Origin: Flaveria trinervia
Taxonomy: Eukaryota; Streptophyta; Magnoliopsida; Asterales; Asteraceae
Length of the DNA: 64,000 bases
Reading direction: 5' to 3'
NCBI GenBank assembly: GCA_025506515.1
Contig: JACCIX010000324.1
Span: 124,001-188,000, forward strand
Shown: in pieces, positions 22,572 through 33,959 of the stretch
Numbering within the stretch: the stretch's first letter is position 1
Layout: each line of letters begins with the position of its first letter
Position numbers and translations under genes: made by a program
The notes under the pieces: generated by a model
Database searches by the model: none
Told to the model about the DNA's origin: nothing
The model's input: only the letters and a program-made list of their open reading frames with translations

Positions 22572-22940
22572 AAACCATAGTACGTTAGTGTGAAAGCATC
22601 AAAGAGTTCTTTAGTTGACTGCCAGTGCTCAAAATCTACCATTATGGACTTGGGTATGCCTATAAGCAGTACTGTCATTGTTTTGCAATCAATATCCATT
22701 TTCTTAAAATCTTCATCGGAGTAGTCTACGACAGCTTTCTCTGTCATCACACCGTTTCCAGCCGGGACTCCACCTTTGGCTTGTATGGTCCATGAGTGAT
22801 GGATCTCCACATTTTTCCGTCTTGATACTTGATGAAACCTATGTACATTTGCACCAAAATCTGAAGTTATCAAGAGTGATGATAGGAGCTTTAGTCATCG
22901 TTCCCGTCTCAGATTCCGATGATTTCTAGTTGAGGGCCAT
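22572..22940 (-). pseudogene. Element E gag, N-terminal part
   Basis: ATG at 22940 (MALN, then a stop). Continues as SESETGTMTKAPIITLDNF, parallel to A gag METGTMNKSPLITLDEF, so identity as copia gag is firm. Further on ENGY-type residues and frameshifts. It runs up to the F insertion (TSD 22567-22571) and continues at 15221. Several stops make it non-coding. Confidence 0.8.
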
Positions 22941-23723
22941 TTTTAGTGTAGTGTGTAATATCCGCCCATTTTCAAACTATAAACCCAAACCCAAACTAAT
23001 TTTAAACTTGCATACGATGGAAAATTCAATATTAAATAATTTATTTGTTTAGATGAATCAAATGCATTAAATGTGTAAGTTAACCTATATTGTGAATTGC
23101 TTTATTCAATTGTCATTTATTGAATCATTTAAACAAATTATGATAATGTTATAATTTATAAAATAGAGTTTATATATTTATGGAGTTTTTTTATTTAATT
23201 TATTATATAAAATTATGATTTTAAAGTTTAATAAATCTTAAAACTTGAATTATAAGAATTTTTGCATAAATTAATGAACACTTTAAACTACAGGGACCAA
23301 ATTGTAATAACTCTTAAAAACCCAACCCCTTTCCTGTCGCCCTTGTAACTCCGGCCACCTCTAGCCATTGCTCCGGCGACACCCAAACAACGTAAATCAA
23401 TCGATTTTATTTAAAGCACCCTATTCGTCCCTCGAATCAGTTTCGAACTTAGCCCTGTATTAATTCGATCATCAAGTAATTCTACACCAGTCGTAATGTT
23501 CATTGTTCCTCATTTCATCAAAGCCATACCAATTCAAGTAATTCTATACATCCACATACTCGGTTTCAAGTGGGAAACAAAAACCCTATGTTTGATTTAG
23601 TTAAAAACATCGTTTGGATGTTCAATTTGATACAAATCGAAGCAAGGGTTCTTGAAAATTTGAGGATTTATTTTATTAATGGATTTAGAAAATTCTTTTT
23701 GAATCCTAAACAATTCGAGCCTC

Positions 23724-23799
23724 CAGCCCACCGGTTAACACCATCCGCACACATTGAGGAGGTTTGGTTTGACCCCGGGCACCCTCAGAATGTTTTTTT
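23724..23799 (+). ncRNA. tRNA-like module in X-b (A box, B box, T7)
   Basis: CAGCCCACCGG (23724-23734) fits the Pol III A box TRGCNNARYGG at all but two positions; GGTTTGACCCC (23766-23776) fits the B box GGTTCGANNCC with one C-to-T change. Spacing is 31 bp, as in tRNA genes, and a run of seven T follows (23793-23799). The same arrangement recurs in X-c. No acceptor stem can be drawn, so it is not a working tRNA gene; a tRNA-derived remnant or Pol III promoter is the reading. Confidence 0.5.
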
Positions 23800-23922
23800 A
23801 AACCTTTTCTTTTATAAATTAAATCACAAAATTTCTTCTTATTCTATTCATTTAAAATAAAAATTATTTTTCTAACTAAATTTATATAAGAAAATTTCTA
23901 TTTAATTTCCGAAAACTTTTAA

Positions 23923-23925
<3 letters not shown>

Positions 23926-24001
<76 letters not shown>
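23926..24001. repeat. AT dinucleotide microsatellite
   Basis: About 75 bp of nearly uninterrupted AT repeats with single phase slips (ATAAT), inside X-b. Confidence 0.9.
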
Positions 24002-24002
<1 letters not shown>

Positions 24003-25494
24003 GTATATTCTAAAGGCTTTAACATCATAAAAATCATGACAAGGTTATATGAAGATTCTTTTAAGAATTAATGCTGAATTTAATTCATTATATAAGATAA
24101 AATTTAATTTAAAAATAGTTTTTACTTCATTATATTAATATGAAAATATTTTGTATTAATTCCGAATTTAATTATCAATTTCTAGAAATTCTATAAAATT
24201 GTAACTTTTATTTTTTTATGTTAAAGGTTTATCTTTTTATATTATTTTATAAAATGGTTCTAAATCAAATAAATAATTTTATAACTTAATTAAATAAATT
24301 AATATTCAATTAATTAATTTGACCAATTTATTTTATAATTAATTATTAAATTAATTATTTCTATGTGATACTTTAATACTCAACCATTACTTAATCAATT
24401 ATTATTAATATTTAAGTAATATTTATCACTCAATTTCACTAATGATTCATTATCGTTTTAATTCTTAATTATTTAAACAATTTATTTCATCTTTATGGAA
24501 TCAAAATATAATTGGTTACATATTTTATTTCACCTGACTATCAAAACCCCAAATTCTATTAAAACCCTAATTCATATTTAGTCTTTAATCGTATCATTAT
24601 TTTAATCCTAAGACACTAAACCTCAGGTTGAATCGTGAAGAGATCGTTGGAGAATCTTAGTTTCTTATTATTATCTAAAGTTCATCTTATACCAAGTGAG
24701 TTTTCATACCCCGTTTTCATTTTTATTTCACATGTTTTGGGGTGAAGCATATTAATCGTATAAATGCACACTTGTAAAATATCTTAATACTTGTAATGCA
24801 CGTGCAATTCATCTTATAAATTTTATTATGGTTATTTTAGATAATGGTGACCATTATATGATAGTCATCTTGTAAAAGCAATCATTAACCATTGCTAGCC
24901 TAGAGACGTCATAAATCTATGGGCTTGACAAGCCTATTTGGTGCTAAAGCCGAGGTTATTGTCGGCTCCTAATGACATATTCTTATTTATCATGAGAACT
25001 AAATACACTTAGCTAATCGTATATCTTATTGTGGCCAATCTTTTTTCAAGGTTTGATTGTATCATGATGCTATCTATATTCTTGCATTATTTCTTAACCT
25101 ATGATGTGAATTGCATCTTGAAAGTTGTTTACATACGTATGTACAAATTCATGGGAACTCACCAACATCATATGTTGACCGTATTTTTAACATGTTTCAG
25201 GATGCTGATTAGAGGATTTTTTATGCTCATATAGGACTTGGACCTAGATTAATAAAAAACTTTATTATGTTGTTTGAATATTTATTGTATTATAATGAAT
25301 TATTTGATTAGTATTATCCAATGAAAATGACATTTAATATTATTTCACTTATTAAATTCCATGAACTATAAGCAATTGATTCACATTCGTCTGCCCTGAT
25401 GATTCCGCCGTCGGTCGGGGTGTGACATAGTGAGTGAATGAGTGATGAAACAATGTGATTTGGATGGTAAGATCTCACAATCAAGAGCCTAGAA

Positions 25495-25506
25495 GCTTTG
25501 ATACCA
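25495..25506 (-). other. Primer-binding site of element E
   Basis: Minus strand TGGTATCAAAGC, one change from the initiator tRNA-Met complement, two bases inside the E 5' LTR. Confidence 0.8.
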
Positions 25507-25508
25507 AT

Positions 25509-26362
25509 TGCAGGATCAGTTAAGGTCACTCAACACAAGGATTATATCTCGAACTCACTAAGGCCCACTTGAATGATGTTGCAGAATACTTGAAAACATT
25601 GATAATAATATACTAAGTAAACAAACAAAACAAATGGTTTTCAAGATAGTTGTATATATTACTTCTACACTCAAAGTGTACAAGACTCTTACAAGCATGC
25701 TAGATGAGTTACAATGAGAAACTATGTATACTACTATCAACAGCCCACTATATTTAGATTACCAGCTGGGACTTATTACTAAACAAATACTATATTGTTA
25801 GAAGTAAGATATCTAAGATAAAATATTATCCTAGATAAGGTAGTCATAACAGGTCCATGACTTACTTTTTATCACCAATGAAAGTTGGTAACTATACTAA
25901 CTGATAAAAGGTGAATAGTGGAGTAAAGTATGGTCAACTACATCGCGTGGAAAAAAGCGTCATGCTGTATATCAGAGATTGCAGCAGCTTGTCAGACAAA
26001 ACATACTTATGTTCACTGCTTCATAGTTGGTTCTTCCGATAGTAAACTGGCTTCAAAAGAATAAATTCTTCCGAAGCCAATTATACTTTAGAAAAAGCAA
26101 CTTCTTTCGAGACTTCTGCTGGACTTATAGACTTTGTTATTCGGAAGTCTATGTCTTAAACTTTCCAAGTGTTTGGCTTCGGAAGAGGAATGACTTAGTC
26201 TTCAGAAGATGTAGTTTCTCTTCGGAAGTTCTTCTTGCTTAAGCTTTGAAAGTTTTTCAACTTGGTTTCAAAAGTGTAGATAAGCTTCAGAAGACTTTCT
26301 TCCGTTGCACCAAATTTCTTATAAGTGTTGTTTTGATTGCACCACCCAACACCTATTATACA
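25509..26362 (-). repeat. 5' LTR of element E
   Basis: Starts TGCAGGATCAGTTAAGG on the plus strand, like the A and D LTRs at the ends but different inside; a fragment of a related LTR is at 44160-44395 (element G). Contains a CTTCGGAAG cluster (26030-26310), again at the element-5' side. The right boundary (ATTATACA, 26362) is a guess because no partner LTR is in the window. Confidence 0.7.
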
Positions 26363-27791
26363 AATATATACTTTTTTCCCTTGAATTCATAGATGTTTTT
26401 TTTAAATCGTATATTTGTATATTGAAATTTAATAATTATCAATCCTATCAAAAATTTCATTTATTAAATAAATACATTAAGTAACAAAAACAAATGGGAT
26501 TATATTTATTATATAAAAATTAAGATGTCATTTATTTTATAATATAATATAATTATATCATAAATATCAAAAAAATTAGTACGATCTTAACTTTTAGGGA
26601 AATGTTAACTTTTTGGAAAGACATATATTTGTTACTTGGATTTAAAAAATTATCTATACCACCAAACATGTCATTCAGAAATAATATGCCATTAAATAAA
26701 ACATAAATTGCATTACAATAATTATATAAAAACTAACATGTCATTCATTAATAATAAAATTATGTCATAAGTATAAAAAATTCCCCATTAGGTGTCTTAT
26801 TTGATTTTAACCTTGATCTTCACATGTTTTTTCCAAGAAAAGTTATAATTCTTATGCTTGAACTAAGAGTCTCCTACTTACATCCAGGGCAGTGATAGAA
26901 GAATCCAATTGTTTAGGGAGAGCTAATGGTGTGTGCAATTGTTTAGGGAGAGCTTAAGGTGTGTGTTGGGGTGAAGAGGGGTTTGATTAATTGAACTCAT
27001 AGAACTTAAAGATGATTAATTTTTGTTTGAAAGGTGTAAGAAAGAAAGCTTCACGTTTTTTTGTGGTGAAATAACATGAAATGCATTTTTACAAGTTCAA
27101 GCTTATTGATTCATGTTTGTTTCATTGTACTTCAACATATATTAAAACATCAAGCCAAATGGGGTGACATCATTTGATTTTGATATTCAAACCCGACAAT
27201 TAATTTGGATAGATAAAGATTAAACATTGAAATAAAATGTATTTTCTTATTAGAAAGCAACGAATCACCGCATGAACCACTAATGTCCAAGAATGTGAAG
27301 ACTCCAAATAGCCCAAAGGCCTAAGACTCAACTAAATGGTATGACACTGTATTATTTTTTATTATTATCATTTGTTGTATTTATTATGTCTAGGGTTTTA
27401 ATCCATATATCATTATAAATAAAGACAAACATTCACTTTGTAGTATGTGTTAATGAGTCTGGCTTCTATAAGTCTTTCCTTAAAGGCTTTATAGATCATT
27501 CATATTCGGATTTTAAAGTATGTGAAGGATAGTGAAATATAATCTTATGATATATATTGAATAACATTGGATTATCTATTGCTCTTAGTTCATAAACTTA
27601 TGTTACATTCTCATATTCTTGTTCATAAACCAATATTACTAGCAATCTTCTAGACTTTTGTTGTTTTTGTTTTACTTAATCTTCACAAACAGGTTGAATC
27701 ATTCCGCATAAGATCCGATCACATTTCTACAATTTTTTTGGTCTTTGCTTGCTTGTATGTTAATGATGAGAATTAACAAATATAATTACAT
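26363..27791. other. Intergenic AT-rich sequence, possible old LTR remnant
   Basis: No ORF or RNA gene supported. The stretch 27335-27735 has an LTR-like look: TATAAATAAAG at 27416, then an ending with GGTTGAATCATTCCGCATAAGATCCGATC typical in style of copia LTR ends. No PBS, partner LTR or duplication was found, so this stays a suspicion. Confidence 0.35.
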
Positions 27792-28357
27792 AGGGGTAAT
27801 GGGGGTGCCCAGGCCACTCTCACCACCCCACATCACATACCTACCAATCAAGTAAGGCCACGTCACACAACACCACACCATGCCACCACACACCACTTCA
27901 CATCACATCACGCCACGCCACGCCACACCACAACACAACATATTTTTTAATTAATAATTACTTTATAAATATAATAAAGATGACTAAATGAATATATGGT
28001 ATGAGAAGATACAGGGAGGTGCTCTGGCGAATTGTTCCGTCTAAAACCACGTTTCGATGAGATTCGGCCATATAACTCTTGCAATCTTTTATGGCCACTC
28101 GCTTAAGCCCATCATTCTAACACATATCACAATAAGATCCCAAAGTGCACAATGACAATCGGAGAAGATACAAAGAAGTGTTGGGTGAGGTGCATATTTA
28201 ACGATCCAAATTTTGAGCGTTCACACCGGTCGACTCGTGTGAATCGAAGGAGGAGGACATAGAGAGTACATGGCATGCGGCGAAGAAATTTTGCGACGTG
28301 GGGGACTAGGTGTAGTGTTGCGTCATGGCGCTACCCGGTAAGGGCGCCTCCACCCCT
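27792..28357. mobile_element. Possible MITE with GC-rich inverted ends
   Basis: Left end AGGGGTAATGGGGGTGCCC, right end (reverse complement) AGGGGTGGAGGCGCCC. Subterminal parts are also loosely inverted: a CCACGTCACACAACACCACACC-like block on the left (27855-27945) faces GTGTAGTGTTGCG near 28310. Size 566 bp, no coding. No convincing target duplication, so the class (Mutator- or hAT-like) is open. Confidence 0.35.
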
Positions 28358-29365
28358 TTATAAATTTGAAAAGTACATATGGTTTATTTTATGTAATAGT
28401 TAAGTCAAAATGTTAGGATGTGACGTGTTTAAATATAAAAAAGATGAGAGGAAGTTAAAATCGTCTAAGAGACAAAAGGTGATGTCATCATACATCAATC
28501 ATTACCCTTTTTGTTTTTTGTTTCTCCAATACATTTCTGTTATCAATTGTCAAAATAAAATATTTGCTTTGTGATATAATCTTTATCAATATGAACATTG
28601 AACCAAATCACGTTGTGTTAGCATTGACCACAAGGAGACAAATAAAAGCTTAGAAAGTATTTTTATCTTAACCAAAGTTTTGGCTTTGTCTCAACCACCT
28701 TTGGTTGATTGTATCCATGTTTGACAATTCCCAGTTTGTGTAATCATAAATTTTTGATCGTTTGTAGTTTGAAAACAATCCTATTGATTTGAAAATTTTC
28801 TATCATTGGATTATCAAGTTTTATAAAACCATCTTAATAAAATGTGAAATATATATTTAAAATCTTAACATCTAAAGTGTCTATTTGTTCATAAAATATA
28901 AATTTATGAGTGATTATATTTTATATCCAATCCTTAGAGCCATGAATCTTGTAGTTGTGGATCTCTTATCTTTGTTGGTCATTAAACTTGTATCTAATAA
29001 AAATATAATATTATGATGACAAAGTCAATTCACTGTTCAACCATCCATGCAATTGTAGATCTTCTATTTGGGACCGAAGAATGACGATTCATTCACAGTT
29101 GATTGTAGGCCAGTCATGTTGGTAGCGGGAAGTCATTTGATCACATTTAAAAGATTTATCTTAAACATACATTGAGATTTCGTCAATGCAAATGACAGAC
29201 ATATTTAATAAACACGTAGATATCTTAAAATTAGCACTAACCTTATATTTTTAGTGTTTAACATCATCAAAATAAGTCTTTTGTAATTTTCAAATGTGCA
29301 CCAACAAAAAAAATGCTTGAGATATACAATAAGTTTAACTCAAACTTTCAAACACTTGTTATTAA
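28358..29365. other. Intergenic AT-rich sequence
   Basis: I see no gene, RNA or recognisable mobile element in this stretch. Confidence 0.6.
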
Positions 29366-29583
29366 GGGGTTGTTTGATTTGTTTCTGACCCGGTCAAAAT
29401 GTCTGACCTACTGACCCGGTCAGACATTTTGGCCGGTCAGCATGTTTGATTATCACATTTTTGCGTCTGACCCGGTCCGAAGCCACTGACACATGCCTAT
29501 TTTCCCTCTTACCGGGTCAGTTTTGAAACAAGCTCTTACCCAGTCATCACCTTCTGACCGAGTAAGAGCAATCAAACAGCCCC
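29366..29583. mobile_element. Tourist-like MITE (PIF/Harbinger type)
   Basis: 218 bp bounded by terminal inverted repeats GGGGTTGTTTGATT and AATCAAACAGCCCC (one mismatch), flanked on both sides by TAA (29363-29365, 29584-29586), the 3-bp target of PIF/Harbinger elements. The interior is rich in the palindromic-looking motif GACCCGGTCA and its variants. No coding capacity. Confidence 0.82.
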
Positions 29584-29905
29584 TAAGTCACCCGTTGCAT
29601 TATTCCCTCACATTTACTTCAACAACTACCTTCCTAGATTCCTTGATGGAGTTCTACTATTCCTATGCATTATGAAAGCATACAAATTGTTAATGGCTTT
29701 TTTATAAGAGAAGGAATCAAGTTATTTGTTGAATATAACGGAAGCACAAAAGCATCCATATTGCCACATATAAAGGTTTCTTTCTACCATTTCAATACTC
29801 TTTGGGACTAGCATACATAACGTAAATTTTGTGAAGGTAAGACCACTGCTAAAACGACTAGTGCTAGTGTATTTACATACACCAATGCAAATCTCTTACA
29901 ACAAG
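29584..29905. other. Short intergenic flank of element B
   Basis: No gene seen. The last five bases, ACAAG (29901-29905), are the left copy of the B target duplication. Confidence 0.7.
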
Positions 29906-30114
29906 TGTAGATACATGTGTACCTAGTTTATGTGCTAAAATGTAAAAGTCTTTCATGTCTTACATATGTGTAATTTGACAAAGTAATGAAATATGATTTA
30001 TGATTTGATGTTTATTTATATTTAATTCATATGTATGAACTTCTTATATAGGTTTGAGATTGTTTTACACAATTCTAAGTCAATAATGATTGAGTAATGT
30101 GTTCAATCTAGTCG

Positions 30115-30310
30115 GGTGAATATTCATGCTAATGGCCTATACTTATGGACCATACGCATGAATACATCATGCTTGTGGACCAGTCGCACGACTGAACAAG
30201 GAGACTAGATCAATTGTATGATTGAGACATAAGATTGACTCAGTCACATGACTGAACCTTCAGTCATGCGTTTGATTCAGTCGCACGACTGAACCATGCT
30301 AATGGTTAAG
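30115..30310 (+). repeat. GTCGCACGAC-type repeats in B 5' LTR
   Basis: Six to eight degenerate copies of CAGTCGCACGACTGAAC upstream of the TATA box; equivalents are at 43540-43735 and in C. Many copies are altered only at the CG steps (TCGTATGA, TCACATGA). Confidence 0.75.
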
Positions 30311-30333
30311 TCGTATGAATGGAAACCACTAAC

Positions 30334-30341
30334 CTATAAAT
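30334..30341 (+). promoter_or_regulatory. TATA box of B 5' LTR
   Basis: TATAAATA, at the same place in the C LTR and the B 3' LTR, about 270 bp before the LTR end. Probable core promoter. Confidence 0.6.
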
Positions 30342-30609
30342 ACCACTTAATTTGTGGAAAAACAAAAACACTTTGAGAGATATGATGAATACACATAAAC
30401 CCTAGCCGTCCAGAATGTCCTAAACAGCCTGTCCAAGTTCATAGTTCGTTCCTGATCGATTCCTACTCGTTCTTAACGTTTAGTTCAATCTTATATCGAT
30501 CGGGTTATCGTTCTCACTGGTTGGATCGCCATCAAACAGGATTCCACACTATTTGATCCGGTATAAACACAGAGTCAGTTAGTAATCTGTACGTACACGG
30601 TCCTAAAAA

Positions 30610-30621
30610 GTGGATCAGAGC
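30610..30621 (+). other. Primer-binding site of element B
   Basis: GTGGATCAGAGC, the tRNA-Met-type site TGGTATCAGAGC with one base missing, two bases after the LTR. Confidence 0.75.
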
Positions 30622-30834
30622 TTTGGCTCTTGATTTTGCGTTTGATTCAATTAGTTTTGGTGTAAAAAACCTACATTTTAATTAAAAGAGTACCATGTTT
30701 GCTTCAACAGGTGTTTTCGACGTTTTTAGGCGTTAACGTTTCGATTTTTCATTATACGGCAGATTAGGGTTTGTAGAAAAAACGTATTTTTTGTCAAAGT
30801 GTCAAAATCTTCGATTTTTCAAAAACAGCAGCCT

Positions 30835-31095
30835 TCAGTCGCACGACTAGCTCATTCATACGATTGAACTCATTCGTTCACTCTCCATTCGCCCGACTGA
30901 ACTTGGTCGCATAGCTCATTCGCACGACTGAACAACTCCAGTCGGTTGCTTCCAATCATCCTGTTCATACGCACGAGTGAATCCAATCGCGCGATTGAAT
31001 TCATTCGCACTCATCATTCGCATGAGTGATCCATACTCATAGTTCATTCGCACGAATGATCCATACTCAAAGTCCATTCGCACGATGAAACTATC
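30835..31095 (+). repeat. Leader repeats of element B (GTCGCACGAC family)
   Basis: A dozen or so degenerate units such as CATTCGCACGACTGAA and TCATTCGCACGAATGATCCATACTC in the untranslated leader between PBS and gag, extending the LTR motif into the transcribed region. Confidence 0.75.
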
Positions 31096-31124
31096 CTATT
31101 CTCCAAGTACCAAGTTTATAAAAA

Positions 31125-33640
31125 ATGGAAGATCAATTTGCTGCGTTTACTGCCGGGAAGGACTCACGCAACTAGAACCTACTAATTCTAGAAAATGAGA
31201 TTGGTAATCATAATAAACCGCCAAAGCTGTTAACGTTAGATGAATATCCTCAGTGGAAACAACGGTTTGAGATTTACCTAAATGGAGTTGATCCTAATCT
31301 TTGGACATCTATAGGGACTGGTTACACTGTACCAGTCAGTGCAATGGAGTCAAGTTGACTTTAGGAGGAATGAGTGAAGCTCAGAAGACACTCTTCAATA
31401 TTGAGAAGAAAGTTTATGCCCTGTTGACTCAGTCAATTCCGAAAGACATCTTTCACAGTTTTCTAAGAAAAAGTGGGCCAAAAAGCTATAGGAGGCCCTG
31501 GAGAAGAGGTACGATGGAAATGCAACGTTGAAGGCACTAAAGGCTAAAGCTCTCAAGAAGGACTTTGATAAATTCTTTTTAATAGGGAATGAGAGCTTAG
31601 ATGATATTATTGATAGATTCTATCATCTAATGAGTGAGTTGCACACTCATGGTGTAACCACATCAATGGAAGATAAAGTTTCAAGTTTTGCTGATGGTTG
31701 CCTGAGAAATGGGATTCATTTGTGTCTAATCTGATACCATAATGACATTCTTGCAACGTTAGACATAAATGACTTCATCTTCAAGTTAAGGCGGAGGAAC
31801 TGTGGATAAAGTACAAGTCAAAGAAAGGATCCTACATTCAGAATCCTTCACTCTACAACTCAGTTCTGACTCCAGTTGTTTCAGGAGCACCATTACAAAC
31901 AACGTTTGTATCTAGTTCATCTGCTCTTGCATGAACCACTACTTCAGGACCAGAAACGCCAGGGTCATTTAGAACCCAATATATAGTACCTGAAGCTAAT
32001 ACTACAAAGTTAAAGACCGAGAAACTTCAAAATATCACAGTGGAAGTGGCTACGAAGCATATGGATCTTTTAGCAGTAGTGGTTCAATCCTATGATTGTT
32101 TAGTTGCTGGTAAGATTGGAAATTGTCATCTTGCAGATGAAGATTATGAGCAAGTTAACAAAAATGAGCTAGAGAGAATGGACATCATATGGGCTTTGGC
32201 AAGTGTAGTTAGAAGAGCTAAAAAGTTTGTCAAGAAGACAGGACAGAATCTAGTAGCCATGAAAGATACGACTTTTGGTTTCGACAAAACCAAAGTCACC
32301 AGCTTCAACTGTGGTGAAAAGGGGCATTTTAAACGTGAATGTATAAAGCCCAAGAAAACTAGAAATGGTAACCCATTTCCCACATTCAACCGTCAAGACA
32401 AGGACGTGATTGGAACTGCTTCTTCAAGCAAAGAGACAAAGGCTCTAACTGCTTAAGGTTATGAAGGACAAGACTGGTCCTTCCGATTTGTTTCTCTTGG
32501 AGAATCAAATATTGCCTTTGTCGAAGCATTGGATGATGGATCTGCTAGTGAAGGTGAGATTACAGCTGAACAAGCGATGTCAGATACAGAAGAAGCTGTG
32601 AACGTGGTAAATCACTTGATTGAGGAAGAACTCAGAGAAACAAGTTCAAAATCTCCAGCCACTAAAGGGTCTAACTTTGCTTTGATGGCTAATTCAACTG
32701 ATTCTTCACAAGTAAGCTCTACCAACCAATTATTTGCAAAACATGCTTGTTCTGAATGTGAAAAATTTAGAGAAAGCATTGATCTGAAATTTTCTAGGTT
32801 ATTAGAACACAATGATAACTTAGTAAATGATTTACAACTATGCACTAAAGCTAATCGTATATTAAAACAAAATAAGTGCAGTTTCAAAGAAAAAATAGAA
32901 CTTTTGGGTAAACAACTAAGGGAAACCGAGGTTGTTGCTCTAAATCAATAAAATGATATAAAGTTTTATTTAAATTCTTTAGAAGAAACCAAAAAGGAAA
33001 AAGCAGTTTTGGAAGTCGATGTTAATTCTTTAAAACAAAAACTGCATAGTTGGGCTAGTTCTTCTCACATAGTTCAAACTTAGTGAAAGAACAAAATAAT
33101 GAGAAAGGTTTGGGTTAGAAAGTAGTACCACCACCACATGAGATCCTTTTAAATACAAAATGTAGACCTATCAATAACAACCCAGTAAAGGATCATGTGG
33201 TGTCCACTCCTCTGGTTAGTGATCCTGATTCCACGGGTAAACCAATGAACTCTATCACTAAATAGAAAGAGTCTACTTTGAAATCAAAAGGAAAAATACC
33301 AGTTGAGAATTTGGATGATGAAATTAAAAGGGTTAATGTAAGGTCAGGTTCACCAACGTCTATTTCAGAACCCAAAATGACTATACCAGTTAACCAAAAA
33401 CGTGTTAATCATCAAAGTCCAAATAAAATGAAAGGTAAAGATGTTCAAAACGTTAAAATAATTAATTTTGTTAAAATGGTTGAAACATCTAAAAGAGAAG
33501 TGATAAAACCCAACCAGACTCATCTCACGCCGTTACCAAACTCAACACCTCATAAAGTTTTCTTCGATCTGTAGACGTGAGATCTTGCTACAGTTGTGGA
33601 AAAAAGGACATATCTTTTCTAATTGTCCTTATTATCAGAC
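31125..33640 (+). pseudogene. Element B gag, two CCHC knuckles
   Basis: ATG at 31125 (MEDQFAAFTAGKDSRN, then a stop). Downstream pieces: PPKLLTLDEYPQWKQRFEIYL, then DKFFLIGNESLDDIIDRFYHLMSEL (31550-31650), a typical copia gag core. First knuckle near 32300: S-F-N-C-x4-H-x4-C, first Cys lost. Then GYEGQDWSF, FALMANSTDSSQ and a helix-rich stretch (32750-32940) likely to be a coiled coil. A second knuckle C-Y-S-C-G-K-K lies at about 33578-33600 and is then shifted by one base in an A run. Multiple stops; not functional. Confidence 0.85.
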
Positions 33641-33959
33641 GCCCAAAAAGAAATTTGAACTTTTTGATGAAAAACAAAGTGTTTCTAAAATGAGATCTAA
33701 TACTCCACCAAGAGTGTTAGTGAACCTAATGTTCAAATAATAAGCCAGTTGTTTGTTTATCACAAACAGGCCTTACACAAAACTGGCTTATGGGAAGAAA
33801 AATCAAGTATAGTGTCTGATAGTGAGGAGAATAAGAAGAAAGATATGCCCTCATCCTCTAAAGGTCAATGGTTGAGTTTATGATGTGTGATTCCTCTGGG
33901 TCACCTAAGCTATTTAAGGCCTGGGTCCTAAATCTAAACTAATAAGTTTCTTTGAATGT

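Larger units (their letters stand above)
22954..25427 (+). mobile_element. X-b: solo-LTR-like insertion, 2.5 kb
   Basis: Starts TGTAATATCCGCCC, ends GGTCGGGGTGTGACA, flanked by perfect 5-bp duplications TAGTG (22949-22953, 25428-25432), so it inserted as a unit with TG...CA ends. No gag, pol, PBS or second LTR, hence most simply a solo LTR of a large-LTR family; a non-autonomous LARD-like unit is the alternative. Related to X-a, and to X-c in reverse orientation. Contains a tRNA-like module (23724-23799), a long AT dinucleotide run (23926-24001) and a promoter-poor AT-rich rest. Short ORFs in it look random. Confidence 0.85.
14793..26362 (-). mobile_element. Ty1/copia element E (minus strand), fragmented host of F, X-a and X-b
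   Basis: Old copia element in three pieces: 14793-15221 (extra-ORF fragment fused to gag), 22572-22953 (gag start) and 25428-26362 (leader, PBS, 5' LTR). Gypsy element F sits in gag (TSD CGGTT) and X-b sits 9 bp before the gag ATG (TSD TAGTG). Most of gag-pol is missing: gag is joined directly to extra-ORF sequence at about 15005. LTR and extra-ORF similarity put E with G. Its 3' LTR is not in the window. Confidence 0.82.
29906..30608 (+). repeat. 5' LTR of element B
   Basis: Starts TGTAGATACATG; the 3' LTR ends GGTCCTAACA while this copy reads GGTCCTAAAA, so the terminal CA is mutated. A GTCGCACGAC repeat block (30115-30310) precedes a TATAAATA box (30334-30341). Confidence 0.9.

Noticed and set aside
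23570..23860. 96-codon ORF in X-b
   Set aside because: Spans the tRNA-like module and AT-rich DNA; no counterpart seen in X-c.
27335..27735. Solo LTR
   Set aside because: TATA-like site and LTR-like ending, but no defined start, duplication, PBS or second copy in the window.
26363..29905. A host gene in the least repetitive stretch
   Set aside because: The longest ORFs are about 60 codons, without motifs or exon-like codon structure.
30115..31095. Regularly repeated palindromic units as a CRISPR-like array
   Set aside because: Units are short and degenerate, spacing is irregular, and they lie in the LTR and leader of a plant copia element. No cas gene or prokaryotic context.
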